64,000 nucleotides of DNA from Mixophyes australis (taxonomy: Eukaryota; Chordata; Amphibia; Anura; Limnodynastidae). The stretch spans positions 398,340,117 to 398,404,116 of the forward strand of contig JAVHZZ010000001.1 of the NCBI GenBank assembly GCA_036250195.1, written 5' to 3'. Shown here piece by piece: positions 46,515-56,130 of this stretch. The notes below the pieces were generated by a model. It was not told where the DNA came from. It did not search any database and was given only the letters and a program-made list of their open reading frames with translations. Within the stretch, counting starts at the first letter, position 1, and every line of letters begins with the position of its first letter. A program made the translations under genes and the position numbers.

Positions 46515-46659
46515 AAAAAATCCGAATCCAAAACCTTAAATCCGAACCAAAACCTTTCGGCAGGTGTTTTGCGAGACAAATCCAAACCCAAAACCTCAAG
46601 CAAATCCGAATCCAAAACACAAAACACAAGACACCAAAAGTCGCCGGTGCACATCCCTA
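46515..46659. repeat. Subterminal repeats and right end of hAT element
   Basis: Repeated aatccgaatccaaaacc / aaatccaaacccaaaacc words and ggcaggtgttttgcgaga, ending ccggtgcacatcccta. It matches, reversed, the left end (8012-8102) of the degenerate hAT copy. Likely transposase-binding sites by analogy with other hATs. Confidence 0.65.
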
Positions 46660-46667
46660 ATTTAAAC

Positions 46668-47864
46668 ATTGCTACTGAATTACATCAAATTAACATGCTG
46701 CAAGCAGTGATCTCAAACAAGAAACAACAAGTGCCTGGAGTGATTAATTGAGTCTACACAATTTGGATGCAGTTTTGTCTACTATATGGGACTCGAACTG
46801 CTGAACGCAGCTGGCACTGGTAGCTAAATGGTATAATTATAATCAAATGTACACTGTGAGCTAGCGGTCATTGGCTTTTGTGCGGTAGCATACTACTATC
46901 ACTGGTGTGGTTAATTATTTGTATGTGAACATGGTACTCAGGGCTCATGGATCACGCAAGGCGCTCACCACTGGATGCAGTAGGAACTGTACGGTGACTC
47001 ATGCACTTTAAAGAATCATATGTTCATTTTTACAGTGTACCATCTGCAAATAACATAAGTCAGTGGAATGAGGCAATTTTTTATACTGCCAGCACCAACA
47101 CAGGGATCCCCGCAAATATATTTTTCCCTATTGCATCATCTGTGACTTTACATTTGAATTGAGCAGATACACTGCTGTATTGTTTCCTGATATGAGAACC
47201 TGTAGACATTCCCTTAAGTTTGAAAGTCTTGTTCTGGTGATACACCTTGGTATAATATTTGCTGTGTAACATCATCCTAGCCACGGTTACACAGTAGGAT
47301 ATGTGCATTTTGTAGTTTTGGGTATAGAATATCTAATGTACATAGCTATTGCCCTTTTATAATTGTATAAGTGTCCACATATGCACATTGTATTATAGTG
47401 TTATGTGTGTTAGTTTTAACTTCTGGTTTAATTATTTTTTTATATATACATTTTTTTAGTATTACAGTGATTTTAGAGACTTGAATATAATTTCATATTT
47501 GAGAATACTCACTGACTTTTATTGTTTATAGTTTTGCTAAAAGTGTTTTTTTTGGGTGACTTGCAGCTCCCCCATAACAGCTGCTTAGACCATAGAGTTC
47601 ATCTAACGTTACGTTTGTTTTTGTTTTTCTTCTCCTGTTCATAAGAAACATTTCTGCTTTGAAATGTAGTTAATCTAATATACTTATAAGTACGTTGACT
47701 TTTCAGATATGTGTTTAATGTGTAGTTGTAGTAGTAGTATGACAAGTCCACTTCCATGCTTTGACATCAAAGGTCATAAAATAAAAATATTTACATAAAC
47801 TTTTGTATAAATTATAATGTTAAAGTATGGTTCACAGTTATTGTGCAGAGGATAACAAGAGAAC
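46668..47864. other. No recognised feature
   Basis: AT-rich, no coding signal. Confidence 0.45.
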
Positions 47865-48186
47865 CTATATACGCTGTGTTAAAAACAACACAAACATTTT
47901 AAAATAATCAATAATGTCTACATTTAAATCTAAATATAGATAAGCTCCATTACAAACATGGGAAAGAGATTTAGGGCTAGATTTACTAAGTTGCGGGTTT
48001 GAAAATGTGGGAATGTTGCCTATAGCAACCAATCAGATTCTACCTTTCATTTATTTAGTACTTTCTGCAAAATGACAGCTAGAATCTGATTGGTTGCTAT
48101 AGGCAACATCCCCACTTTTTCAAACCCGTAGCTTAGTAAATCTAGCCCTTAGTATTAGCTCTGGCATACACAAAGGCTTACAAAAT
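47865..48186. repeat. Local duplication, copy 1 (with MITE)
   Basis: Starts ctatatacgctgtgttaaaa and ends gcttacaaaat. Outside the MITE it differs from copy 2 by one base (ccattac against ccagtac) and a 10-bp insertion/deletion (aatcaataat). Holds the MITE at 47974-48148. Confidence 0.93.
47974..48148. mobile_element. PIF/Harbinger-like MITE with TTA target duplication
   Basis: A 175-bp palindrome: gggctagatttactaag at both ends (inverted), then gggtttgaaaa-gtggg-atgttgcc and tatagcaaccaatcagattc. The two arms differ at only a few bases. TTA flanks at 47971-47973 and 48149-48151. Copy 2 of the surrounding duplication shows the same site with a single TTA and no MITE, proving boundaries and target size. 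Confidence 0.96.
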
Positions 48187-48216
48187 ATACTATACTATAC
48201 TATACTATATACTATA
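48187..48216. repeat. (atact)n microsatellite between duplication copies
   Basis: Repeats of actat / atact units join the end of copy 1 to the start of copy 2. Confidence 0.85.
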
Positions 48217-48350
48217 CTATATACGCTGTGTTAAAAACAACACAAACATTTTAAAATGTCTACATTTAAATCTAAATATAGATAAGCTCCAGTACAAACA
48301 TGGGAAAGAGATTTAGTATTAGCTCTGGCATACACAAAGGCTTACAAAAT
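48217..48350. repeat. Local duplication, copy 2 (empty MITE site)
   Basis: Same sequence as copy 1 without the MITE; the uninterrupted target gagatttagtattagc has a single TTA at 48313-48315. Confidence 0.93.
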
Positions 48351-48379
48351 GCATCCACTCTCTTCCCAGTTACAGGTAC

Positions 48380-48680
48380 CAGTGGCGCACGCAGGGGGTG
48401 TTTCTGAGTCTCCAGAAACCCCCCACTGCGCTAAGTGGCCGCTATAGCTGCACTGTCCTATACAGCAGCCGCGGCGCTGTCAAAGAAGCGTCCGCGGCGG
48501 TGCTGTAGTGTATACAGCACCGCCGCGGACGCTTCTTAGACAGCGCCACGGCTGCTGTATAGGACAGCGCTGAAGAAAAGGAGCTGCTGCGCATGCGCAG
48601 CAGCTCTCGCGGGGGGTGGTTTTTTTTTTGGGTCGGGGGGGAAACCCCCCGCCCCCCCGACAATCCTCCGTTCGCCCCTG
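48380..48680. mobile_element. GC-rich palindromic MITE with ggtac flanks
   Basis: Ends cagtggcgcacgcagg and, reversed, caggggcgaacggagg. Core stem: gcgctgtcaaagaagcgtcc and gcggcggtgctgta pair with tacagcaccgccgc and ggacgcttcttagacagcgc, and cctatacagcagcc pairs with ggctgctgtatagg. Flanked on both sides by ggtac, a 5-bp duplication. A relative lies at 22061-22298. Confidence 0.85.
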
Positions 48681-48685
48681 GGTAC

Positions 48686-49439
48686 CAGCTCCTGTCTCCA
48701 GTGCAGTGTAAGGCCACAGAAAACACCTTGAGAGAGTGACTAATTCTTTATATTTTATATTTGTTTCTTAAATATAGACTGTTAAGAGACAATGTATAAA
48801 ATGTTGCTTAAACAAATGTAACCCCCAACACTTACCAGTCCAGGGAAATTCATGTACTGGGACAGGCAGTCAGAAGCTTAGTTAGTCTGATGCCCTTGTT
48901 AGTCTGAAGGGTAAGACTGTGAGTGTACAGCAGGGTGATGGGTGTGTGAGATTACCTACTGAAGGTAATATAACACTAATGTGGGGATGCCTATGAAAAG
49001 ACTTTTTAGTAGAGCTGAGCCCCACTACAGATAATGGGGGGATCTGTGTTTGAGGAGGTCATTCTGCATAACCATTCTGCATAAGCACTCTGTAATGTGT
49101 CCATCTGTGTGATGCATTTCATGTTGTAAAATTTTTAAGCTGAGGCAAAACACAGTATCGGACCCCATATCAAAATGTGGGGGAGAGCCCAGTGATGCCT
49201 CTACATGCTTTTGGAACCTGCTTCCAGAAGTGCATAGCGGGGGCTTCTTTTGCACATGCGTAAAATGGGCCTTCACTGCGCACGGGCTGGAGCAGTGCAT
49301 ACTCAGAAGCGTATTGTCTGGCCACATAGCTCATGCAGTGACAGCAGTTACTCCACTTTGTTTAATCCTTGCTTAGAACACAGCTGCTGAATGGTTTCAT
49401 TGCCACTATAGTGCAGTTCAGTCAGCCATCTTATGTCAT
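48686..49439. other. No recognised feature
   Basis: No repeat or coding content I can name; ORF at 49025-49327 (minus) unrecognised. Confidence 0.45.
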
Positions 49440-49905
49440 TGAACCATTTTTCCAACATCCCCACAAGCACTTGGCTAAATATATTCCACTTTTCCCGCAG
49501 GTATGGTTTTCCTTAGTAGGTTGTAATTTGTGTAAAAACTTGGACAGGGGTTTCAAGTAGACTCTACTACCCAGAGGAGGCAGCTCAGGTGGAGGTACTA
49601 CACCAGGATTTACCCAATGATGGGGTAATACAGAAATTCTTTGACATTCAGAGACCCAAGGTTATTTACCCCAGTGACCTAGAATTTGGAGGTCTCATTG
49701 CAGTGCTGTTGGAGACAGAGGCCCCTATAGAGAGGGAGTGCATAACCCAACATCATCCTGGTTTCAAGGGAGTGGAAACACTGATGGAAGGAATATGGCA
49801 CAAGGAAGCCCCTGTGGGATATTTTTTTATTCAAGTTCCAAGTCCATCCTCTGGGTGTACAGGCTGGTCACTGCTGCCCGCACGTAAACAAGATGCTCAT
49901 TGAAA
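49440..49905 (+). pseudogene. Unidentified repeat with possible P2X7-C-like text
   Basis: An open stretch 49589-49903 includes GGLIAVLLETEAPIEREC followed by ITQHHPGFKGV. Such wording (a cysteine patch, then ECITQHPGF) resembles the P2X7-receptor C-terminal-like domain found in some vertebrate repeat-encoded proteins, but most cysteines are gone. The part 49772-49883 is repeated inverted at 50116-50206 (cactgatggaaggaatatgg, ctgggtgtacaggctggtca). The block 49440-49600 is also related to 51450-51640 (atccccacaag-actt, caggggtttca). I regard it as a relic of unknown kind. Confidence 0.3.
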
Positions 49906-50115
49906 GTAGGTCTGAGGTTTCTATCATATTTGAGAAGTGGTACAGGGTATATATCTAGGTCGCTCAGTCCACACATAAAGCACAGATGTGTCTACTAAGC
50001 AACCAAAGCTATCCTTATCTTGTATATTTAAAAATCTATTTGAAGTTCCCTAACTAAGTCTCTGGAGGTGAGTGTGATTTGCCTTTCATAGCAATAGTCT
50101 GTCCAGAGGCCGAAA

Positions 50116-50206
50116 CAGCAGTGACCAGCCTGTACACCCAGAGGATGGACTTGGAAATTGAATAAAAAAATATCCCATATTCCTTCCATCAGTGTCTCCA
50201 CTAAGT
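50116..50206 (-). repeat. Inverted copy of 49772-49883
   Basis: Reverse complement shares gacactgatggaaggaatat, gggatatttttttattcaa and gtgtacaggctggtcactgc with the left copy. The two arms are separated by about 230 bases. Confidence 0.85.
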
Positions 50207-50418
50207 GCCAATAAGTGCCTGCTGTCATTGTCATAAATGTCAGCATAATTGGGCATCTCATCCAGTGATATTGAGAGGTTGGAAGATAAGACTAACATAA
50301 GCCACTGGCCTACCAGAAGAAAGAGATAGTGGAAATAAGAGTTTTTGAGCGCTGATTCCTCCAAGAAAGGACATGTCATATTGGGCTGATGGATTCAGCC
50401 TTTTCCTTAGGAAACTAA

Positions 50419-50592
50419 GGGGTATATTTACTAAACTCTGGGTTTGAAAAAGTGGAGATGTTGCCTATAACAACCAATCAGTTTCTAGTTATCATTTATT
50501 TTGTACATTCTACAAAATGATAGCTAGAATCTGATTGGTTGTATAGGCAACATTTCCCCTTTTTCAAACCCAAAGTTTAGTAAATATACTCC
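50419..50592. mobile_element. Palindromic MITE, 174 bp
   Basis: Same family as 47974-48148: ends ggggtatatttactaaact and, reversed, ggagtatatttactaaact; inner gttgcctata-caaccaatca. Flanks taa and tga, a worn 3-bp duplication. Confidence 0.88.
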
Positions 50593-53359
50593 TGAGACTC
50601 TGGGCTAATAGCTGTGTTTGAACACTGGATAAGATGGAATTATGAGAAGTATTTTAGGGAGAGGTCATGGAGGTTATCATTACATGAATATGGAGATCAT
50701 CCAATAAACCCTTTGAGGCATGCTAGAAACTGCAGTTTTCTACAAAACTGCAGTCTGTTCTTATGCCTCGCTTATTGTTGTAATTCAACATTAAAATGGG
50801 AATATGAGCGAACAATCACACTGAACAAAATAACTGTGTTAAATCAATATACCATCCTCAGAGTAGATGAGGCCCTCGACTTCTTTAAAAGATGCCAGTG
50901 GGTCTTAGTGCTTAACCTGTGCAGTGACTACTATTTGTCAGGTGCCGTCCCTGGTTCTCCTCACTTGCACAGGGACCACCTGCTTCCTGCTTCCTGGCTG
51001 CGTCTGGTTTCTGATTAAGCTCTGGCTGTCCATCCTCACCTTCTGAGCATGCTGGCTTCCTAACCACTCTCCTGGATTAACCCTTTGTACTTCGCATCCT
51101 GCTTGGGTTTACTCCACAGCTGCCAGCCTGTTGAACCTGTGTCAAGGTCCCCTTTCTGTCAGAAAATATGCAATCCATTTTCGCATTCCTGGTATCAAAA
51201 TGAATATGGAACAATGAGGTGCTTGTGGCTACCCTCTGGCAAAACCTCACAGACCGCATCAAGGATGAATCAAGGATGAATTGGTGACCAGAGAATTACC
51301 TGCTGACCTTGATGCTCTCATCTTTTTATGCAACAGAATTAATTTACGTTTTAGGGAACGTACACAGGAGAGAACTACAGTAAGGCATTTCACACTCTAC
51401 TTAGCCCCCACTTTCAGAACCTCGTGGGTTATATGTTTTGTCTCTCATTAAGCCATTTTGCAAATATCCCCACAAGTACTTAACTAGCAAATATGTCAGA
51501 TACCCCCACCCCCACCCAGTGTAGGTGTGATTTCCTAACTGTGTAAGCATGTGTAGAGTTAAGCAGGGGTTTCAGAACCTGGTAGAAAAAAAATACTCTA
51601 CAACCCAAAGGACTGCAAGTGAGATTCTTTTGAAGGCACTGCGGCAGGAGATGGATGTGAAATCACTTCCATCACCAGGGATGGACCATGGCATTACTTG
51701 GCCCCATAGCAAAATTTTGGTGAGGTTCTGGCAATGCTGATCGTCCCTTACAAGGTCCCCTGCTTAGTAACATTTAGTGCTCCATGTGCTTGCCCTGTGC
51801 ATGATTAGAAATGGAACTCTGTTTGTCTCAGCATGCAGAAATGCACAGTGAAGTTCCATTTGGAACTTCGCGGTGCATTTGGAATTTATGCAGGTTTCTG
51901 GCAAAACAGCTTTTCAACACATTGTATCCCCAGCATTTTTAAGTTATGATTATTTTAATTTCATTACTCTAACCCCTGCCTTATTCTTATGGCTAGCTAT
52001 GTCTTTTGTGGAGGTCACTTATAAAGCATGCCCAACAAGGTTTTGAACCAGTGCGCTTTGTTGGCCCATTCCGTCGAACATCAAAGTGCACGACTACTCT
52101 CCACAAACTAAAAGTGTACCAACTTCCCTGTATAGCACCAACCCTTTCAATCAAATAAGATTATTACTTTTTTATTTATTTAAAGGAAATATCTTTAAAA
52201 GAGATTCAAGGGATAGGAAGAGCAGATTTTTTTGTTTTTATTGGGACTTGAGCATTGTATACCTTTGGAAGGTTTTATAGAACTTTAATACAGTGAAGTA
52301 GTTTTTTCAGACCTTTGGTTATGTATGAATTTACATAAAAAGTTAAATGACAGAGTCAAAGTGTCACTGACTACAGAAGTAAGCGCATGCTAATGCCAAG
52401 AAAGCATCATCATTATTATTATTTTTAATATAGCAACTTTTTTTCCAATAGGATTTAAATCACTTTGCATTGTTGCAGAGTGTGAGACAGCCATCATGGG
52501 TGTGCTGAGATGCTATTCTATGAATTATTCACATTATTAATGCATGGAGGGAACCGTGTCACTGCAATGTACAAATGACATCTCATTTTACCTTGACAAA
52601 GCAAGTTACTGCAGTTCATACTCATGCTCACTAACATTTATGCAAAAATGAAGGATGGGCATAAATAAACAGGTCATAATTCCCATGTAAATTGTTATTC
52701 TAGTCTTTTCTGTCTTCAGTGGGTCTCAGTTAATTAACAAGTTAAAAGGCTTCATGCTGGGTGTGCAGCAGCTGTACATCCATAGTGGACACAATTGTTG
52801 TTTGTCTGCGACCAATATAACTTTTAGTGGAGTTATATTTAGCAAATATTCACTTCACGTGTTATTTTGCTAAATAAAGTTTCTCTTGCATCTGGAAAGA
52901 ATCTATTTTTATGAAATCATGTAGTCTAGGGACTATCTTTATTAATCTATTGATTTTATAATTTCTGCTTATATTTTAATAAAATACCCATGCTCAGAAT
53001 TGTTATACAGTGCAATTTTATTGATTAGCTGGTTGGCTGAAGTGATGGTATCTAAGTAACCTTTTATAATGATTTGACACAAAGATTTTGCCTGTTGTCC
53101 TGGTGCAGCTAGAGAGCCATCAAAAGGTGGATATATGATATAGTATATGAATAATATATAATTTTATATTGACCATGCAAGCATTATTGCAGCTCCTATT
53201 GCAGTTTCTATTACTAAAAAATGTAAATATATTTTGTATGCCTATGTAGACTAAAATGTGTGTGTATATTTCACTGTGCACCTATAAATAAGGATAAATT
53301 CTGTATCTTACTGCTGTTCATAGATTTATGTCAATGGTGACTGATCCTTACTCAGATCA
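50593..53359. other. Mostly no recognised feature
   Basis: 51450-51640 is a diverged relative of 49440-49600. The rest is AT-rich with no motif I can identify; ORF 50614-51018 has no recognisable domain. Confidence 0.45.
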
Positions 53360-53549
53360 GGGGGTCAATGTATGAACCTCCGGATTCTTCAACTCCGGCG
53401 AGTTCAGCGTCTTCAGCGCTTAAATTTTAAGCGGCGCTGCCTTGTAAAGGGAAGTCTCCCTTTACAAGGCAGTGCCGCTTTAAATTTAAGCGCTGAAGAC
53501 GCTGAAGTCGCCGGAGTTGAAGAATCCGGAGGTTCATACATTTACCCCC
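53360..53549. mobile_element. Near-perfect 190-bp palindromic MITE
   Basis: Arms of about 90 bases: gggggtcaatgtatgaacct, ccggattcttcaactccggc, ttcagcgtcttcagcgctta, gcctgccttgtaaaggga-like text, with the complement returning on the other side around a 4-5 nt centre. Only about four bases differ between arms. The ggggtaaatgtat end relates it to the MITEs at 39193 and 5428. Confidence 0.92.
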
Positions 53550-54187
53550 AGATGTTATTTAACATGGACTGGTTATGCTAGTCATATAGCAAGTGACTCA
53601 ATTTCAGGAACCTGGCTGACAATGAAATCTTGTGACATTGCATTTGAAGGAACGCCAAGGAAGCTCTAGGGAAGACCACAAAATATAAAGTTTAGGAGTG
53701 TGGACTGTTGACCGACCATGGAGTATGTGTAGATGAGATGCTTCCGCTGTTTGGGGTATATATTTGTTTTGGATGAACTAACTGTTCTTAGTTTTGCAAT
53801 TGGGGTAATATGTGCTCCTGTTTCATTATATGGGGCCTATGAACATTCCTCTCTTACAACCCCTCCAGTTTCCTAGTTGTTACTTCAATATAGGCCTCAT
53901 CAATAGATGGCCTTCTGATATCTGACACCTAAACTACTCAAATGGGCCGCTTAACTGTTACTATGGATAATCGCTAATGTAGGCACTTTTATTATTCCGA
54001 TGTTTATGCTTTCTATAAGTGAGACTTTACTGCATGCTACATGGGCTCATAAAATCAACAGAGTACCTTCCACATATGATAAAATGCAATTACAATTTAC
54101 TATGTAGCCCAGTGGCTGAATTTATAATAAGATATTTTGAAATAGGGAGCATTTCTTAAAGCCTCAGACTCCCACTGCTGAAATCCG
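53550..54187. other. No recognised feature
   Basis: AT-rich, no coding or repeat signal named. Confidence 0.45.
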
Positions 54188-54898
54188 ATGTATATTTTCA
54201 ATAATATTCCCACCCACCAACAAGAGCATACCTGACATTTCTTTCTCTGTTGATAACATGACCATAAATCCCACCCCACAAGCTCGCTTCCTAGGTGTAA
54301 TCCATGACTCACACCTATCCTTTTTTCCTCACATTGACTCTATATCTAAATCATGTTACATACATCTAAAAAACATCTCCAGAATTTGCACATATCTCAC
54401 GCAAGACACTGCAAAAACCTTAATTCATGCACTTATCATCTCCCGCATTGACTATTGCAATTCCCTCCTTACTGGTCTTCCCCAAAACAGACTCAAACCC
54501 CTAAAATCTATTTTGCATGCTGCGGCAAGATTGATTTTTTCTTGCAAATCGTTATTCCTCTGCTGAATCACTCTGTATGTCTCTACACTGGTTGCCTGGT
54601 TTCTACCGAATCCAATATAAAATACTTTTACTATCCTACAAGACCATCAACAAGGCTGCACCAACATACATCTCCTCTCTTGTCTCAAAATATCTCCCAA
54701 CTTGGCAACTCCGTTCTGCACAAGATCTACGTCTCTCATCCACACTCATTACATCCTCCCATTCCCGGTTACAGGACTTTTTTCGGGCTGCACCCACTCT
54801 ATGGAAATCTCTCCCTCGCACTTTAAGACTCTCCTCTGTTCTACAAACTTTCAAGCGTTCTCTGAAAACCCACCTTTCCCACCTCCTACTGACTCTTT
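54188..54898 (+). mobile_element. CR1/L2-type LINE reverse transcriptase C-terminus
   Basis: Reads CIFSIIFPPTNKSIPDISFS, then RFLGVIHDSHLSFFPHI, KTLIHALIISRIDYCNSLL, then after a shift LHWLPGFYRIQYKILLLSYK and SRLQDFFRAAPTLWKSLPRT, FKRSLKTHLSH. This is the end of a CR1/L2-type reverse transcriptase, the same family as 34451-35249 in the opposite orientation. It ends right after the last coding block; the 3' UTR and (gat)n tail are missing and other sequence follows. It is cut at both ends. Confidence 0.85.
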
Positions 54899-54904
54899 GA
54901 CTAT

Positions 54905-55260
54905 ATTATTCGTATTGAATTAAATTATACTTTGATAAAGTCTAACAGACGAAACGCGTCAAGGATCTCTTTTGAGGTGCACTCGTTTTTCGGACTCACC
55001 AGCTGAGGACGCATTGTCACTTGCCTGAGAGGGCTGAGGAATCATATCCCCTGTCGGTATATTGATGTCAAGGAGCCAGGATTACCGGTGTTTGGCGAGA
55101 TCTTAACTGGACAGTGGATGATCCTAGTGCACAGATAAGCTTGAATTGATTTTATTTAATGTACGGGCATTGATTTGTTGTCCATGGATACAATTTTATG
55201 AATTAAATGATGTTTCACTTTTGTTAAAAACGCACTACTCTATTGCTTGTTATTTTCTAT
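54905..55260. repeat. Unclassified repeat with gacgaaacgcgtc motif
   Basis: Begins ttatactttgataaagtct and aacagacgaaacgcgtcaag, followed by non-coding text. The word gacgaaacgcgt after an ataaagtc block is of a type seen in dispersed vertebrate repeats, but I could not name the family. Ends not defined. Confidence 0.3.
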
Positions 55261-55582
55261 CTGAGTTATAGTTTGGAATACCCTAATCTGCATAAGAAGG
55301 ATCTGGAGTTCGCAGAGGGATATTGTCTCAGATAAGCGAAATTATATTATTTATCTGGTACGAAGATAATTTGATAATTAATCTGATCACTGCTCTAACT
55401 TGGCAATATCACACTATGTTCTGGCGCTTCTTTTTCTCATTTGTGTATTTAGATTGTACATCTGCAAGCTGATGTATCAAAGGGAAGCAGCCTAATGTAT
55501 GTGACTTAAAATATTTTGAGCACAGGTTTTTAGACACGTGATCATTGGTGTTTGCACTGAGCGCCGTTGTCTTTTCACATTG

Positions 55583-55587
<5 letters not shown>

Positions 55588-55620
<33 letters not shown>
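55588..55620. repeat. (TA)n microsatellite
   Basis: About 15 ta units after gttttaa. Confidence 0.9.
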
Positions 55621-55621
<1 letters not shown>

Positions 55622-55689
55622 TGTGGCAATGGGAGTGCTCTCAGAGTGCAATTAGCTATGGAGCTAACAGTCTGCAGGTAAAAGGCTGC

Positions 55690-56130
55690 AGACCAAGTCA
55701 TACACAGGTGTAAAGTAAAAAAGTAAATATAAAATGTGATTTACTTACATGCTTTAAAGTGTTTATTTCCACAGCTAACTGCAGAGCTGATAAGGGTGTC
55801 TGTACTGAATAGGCGTTACAGAGCACCTGAGAAGATGAGGTTGGAGATGTAAAGACAGTGAAGATGTAGAGGGCTTTGAAGGTGAGGGTGAGTATCTTGA
55901 AGAGGATTCTGTGACGTAGGGGGAGCCAGTGCAATGCTTGACAGAGAGGAAAGGCAGATGTAGACCTTAGAGAAGATGATTAGTCGGGCTGCAGCATTGA
56001 GTATGGACTGAAGAGTCCAGGGAAAGCCAAGGATTATGCTGCAGTCATCAAGGCGGGAGATGATCAGAGAATGGATGAGAGTTTTAGTGACATCAATGGA
56101 GAGGAAGCTAATAATTTGATTCACCTGTTA
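55690..56130 (-). mobile_element. CR1/L2-type LINE fragment, decayed
   Basis: Minus strand: KTLIHSLIISRLDDC, LQSILNAAARLI, then LHWLPLRHRILFKILTLTFK and AVEINTLK-like remains. Block order is that of the other CR1/L2-type ends in this window but the wording differs, so it is another subfamily. Frame broken; both ends truncated. Confidence 0.75.

Larger units (their letters stand above)
40794..46659 (+). mobile_element. Complete-length BED-hAT DNA transposon
   Basis: A 5866-bp element with ends tagagatgagcgc and, reversed, tagggatgtgcac. A perfect 8-bp target duplication atttaaac lies at 40786-40793 and 46660-46667. Inside, in order: a GC-rich terminus with a TATA box, duplicated leader repeats, one transposase gene with a BED zinc finger, a 78/81-bp minisatellite and a 3' terminus with ttttggattt-type subterminal repeats (minus sense). 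Cut-and-paste movement is expected of the family. The transposase has at least three frame breaks, so this copy is probably inactive although its ends look intact enough to be mobilised. Confidence 0.93.
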
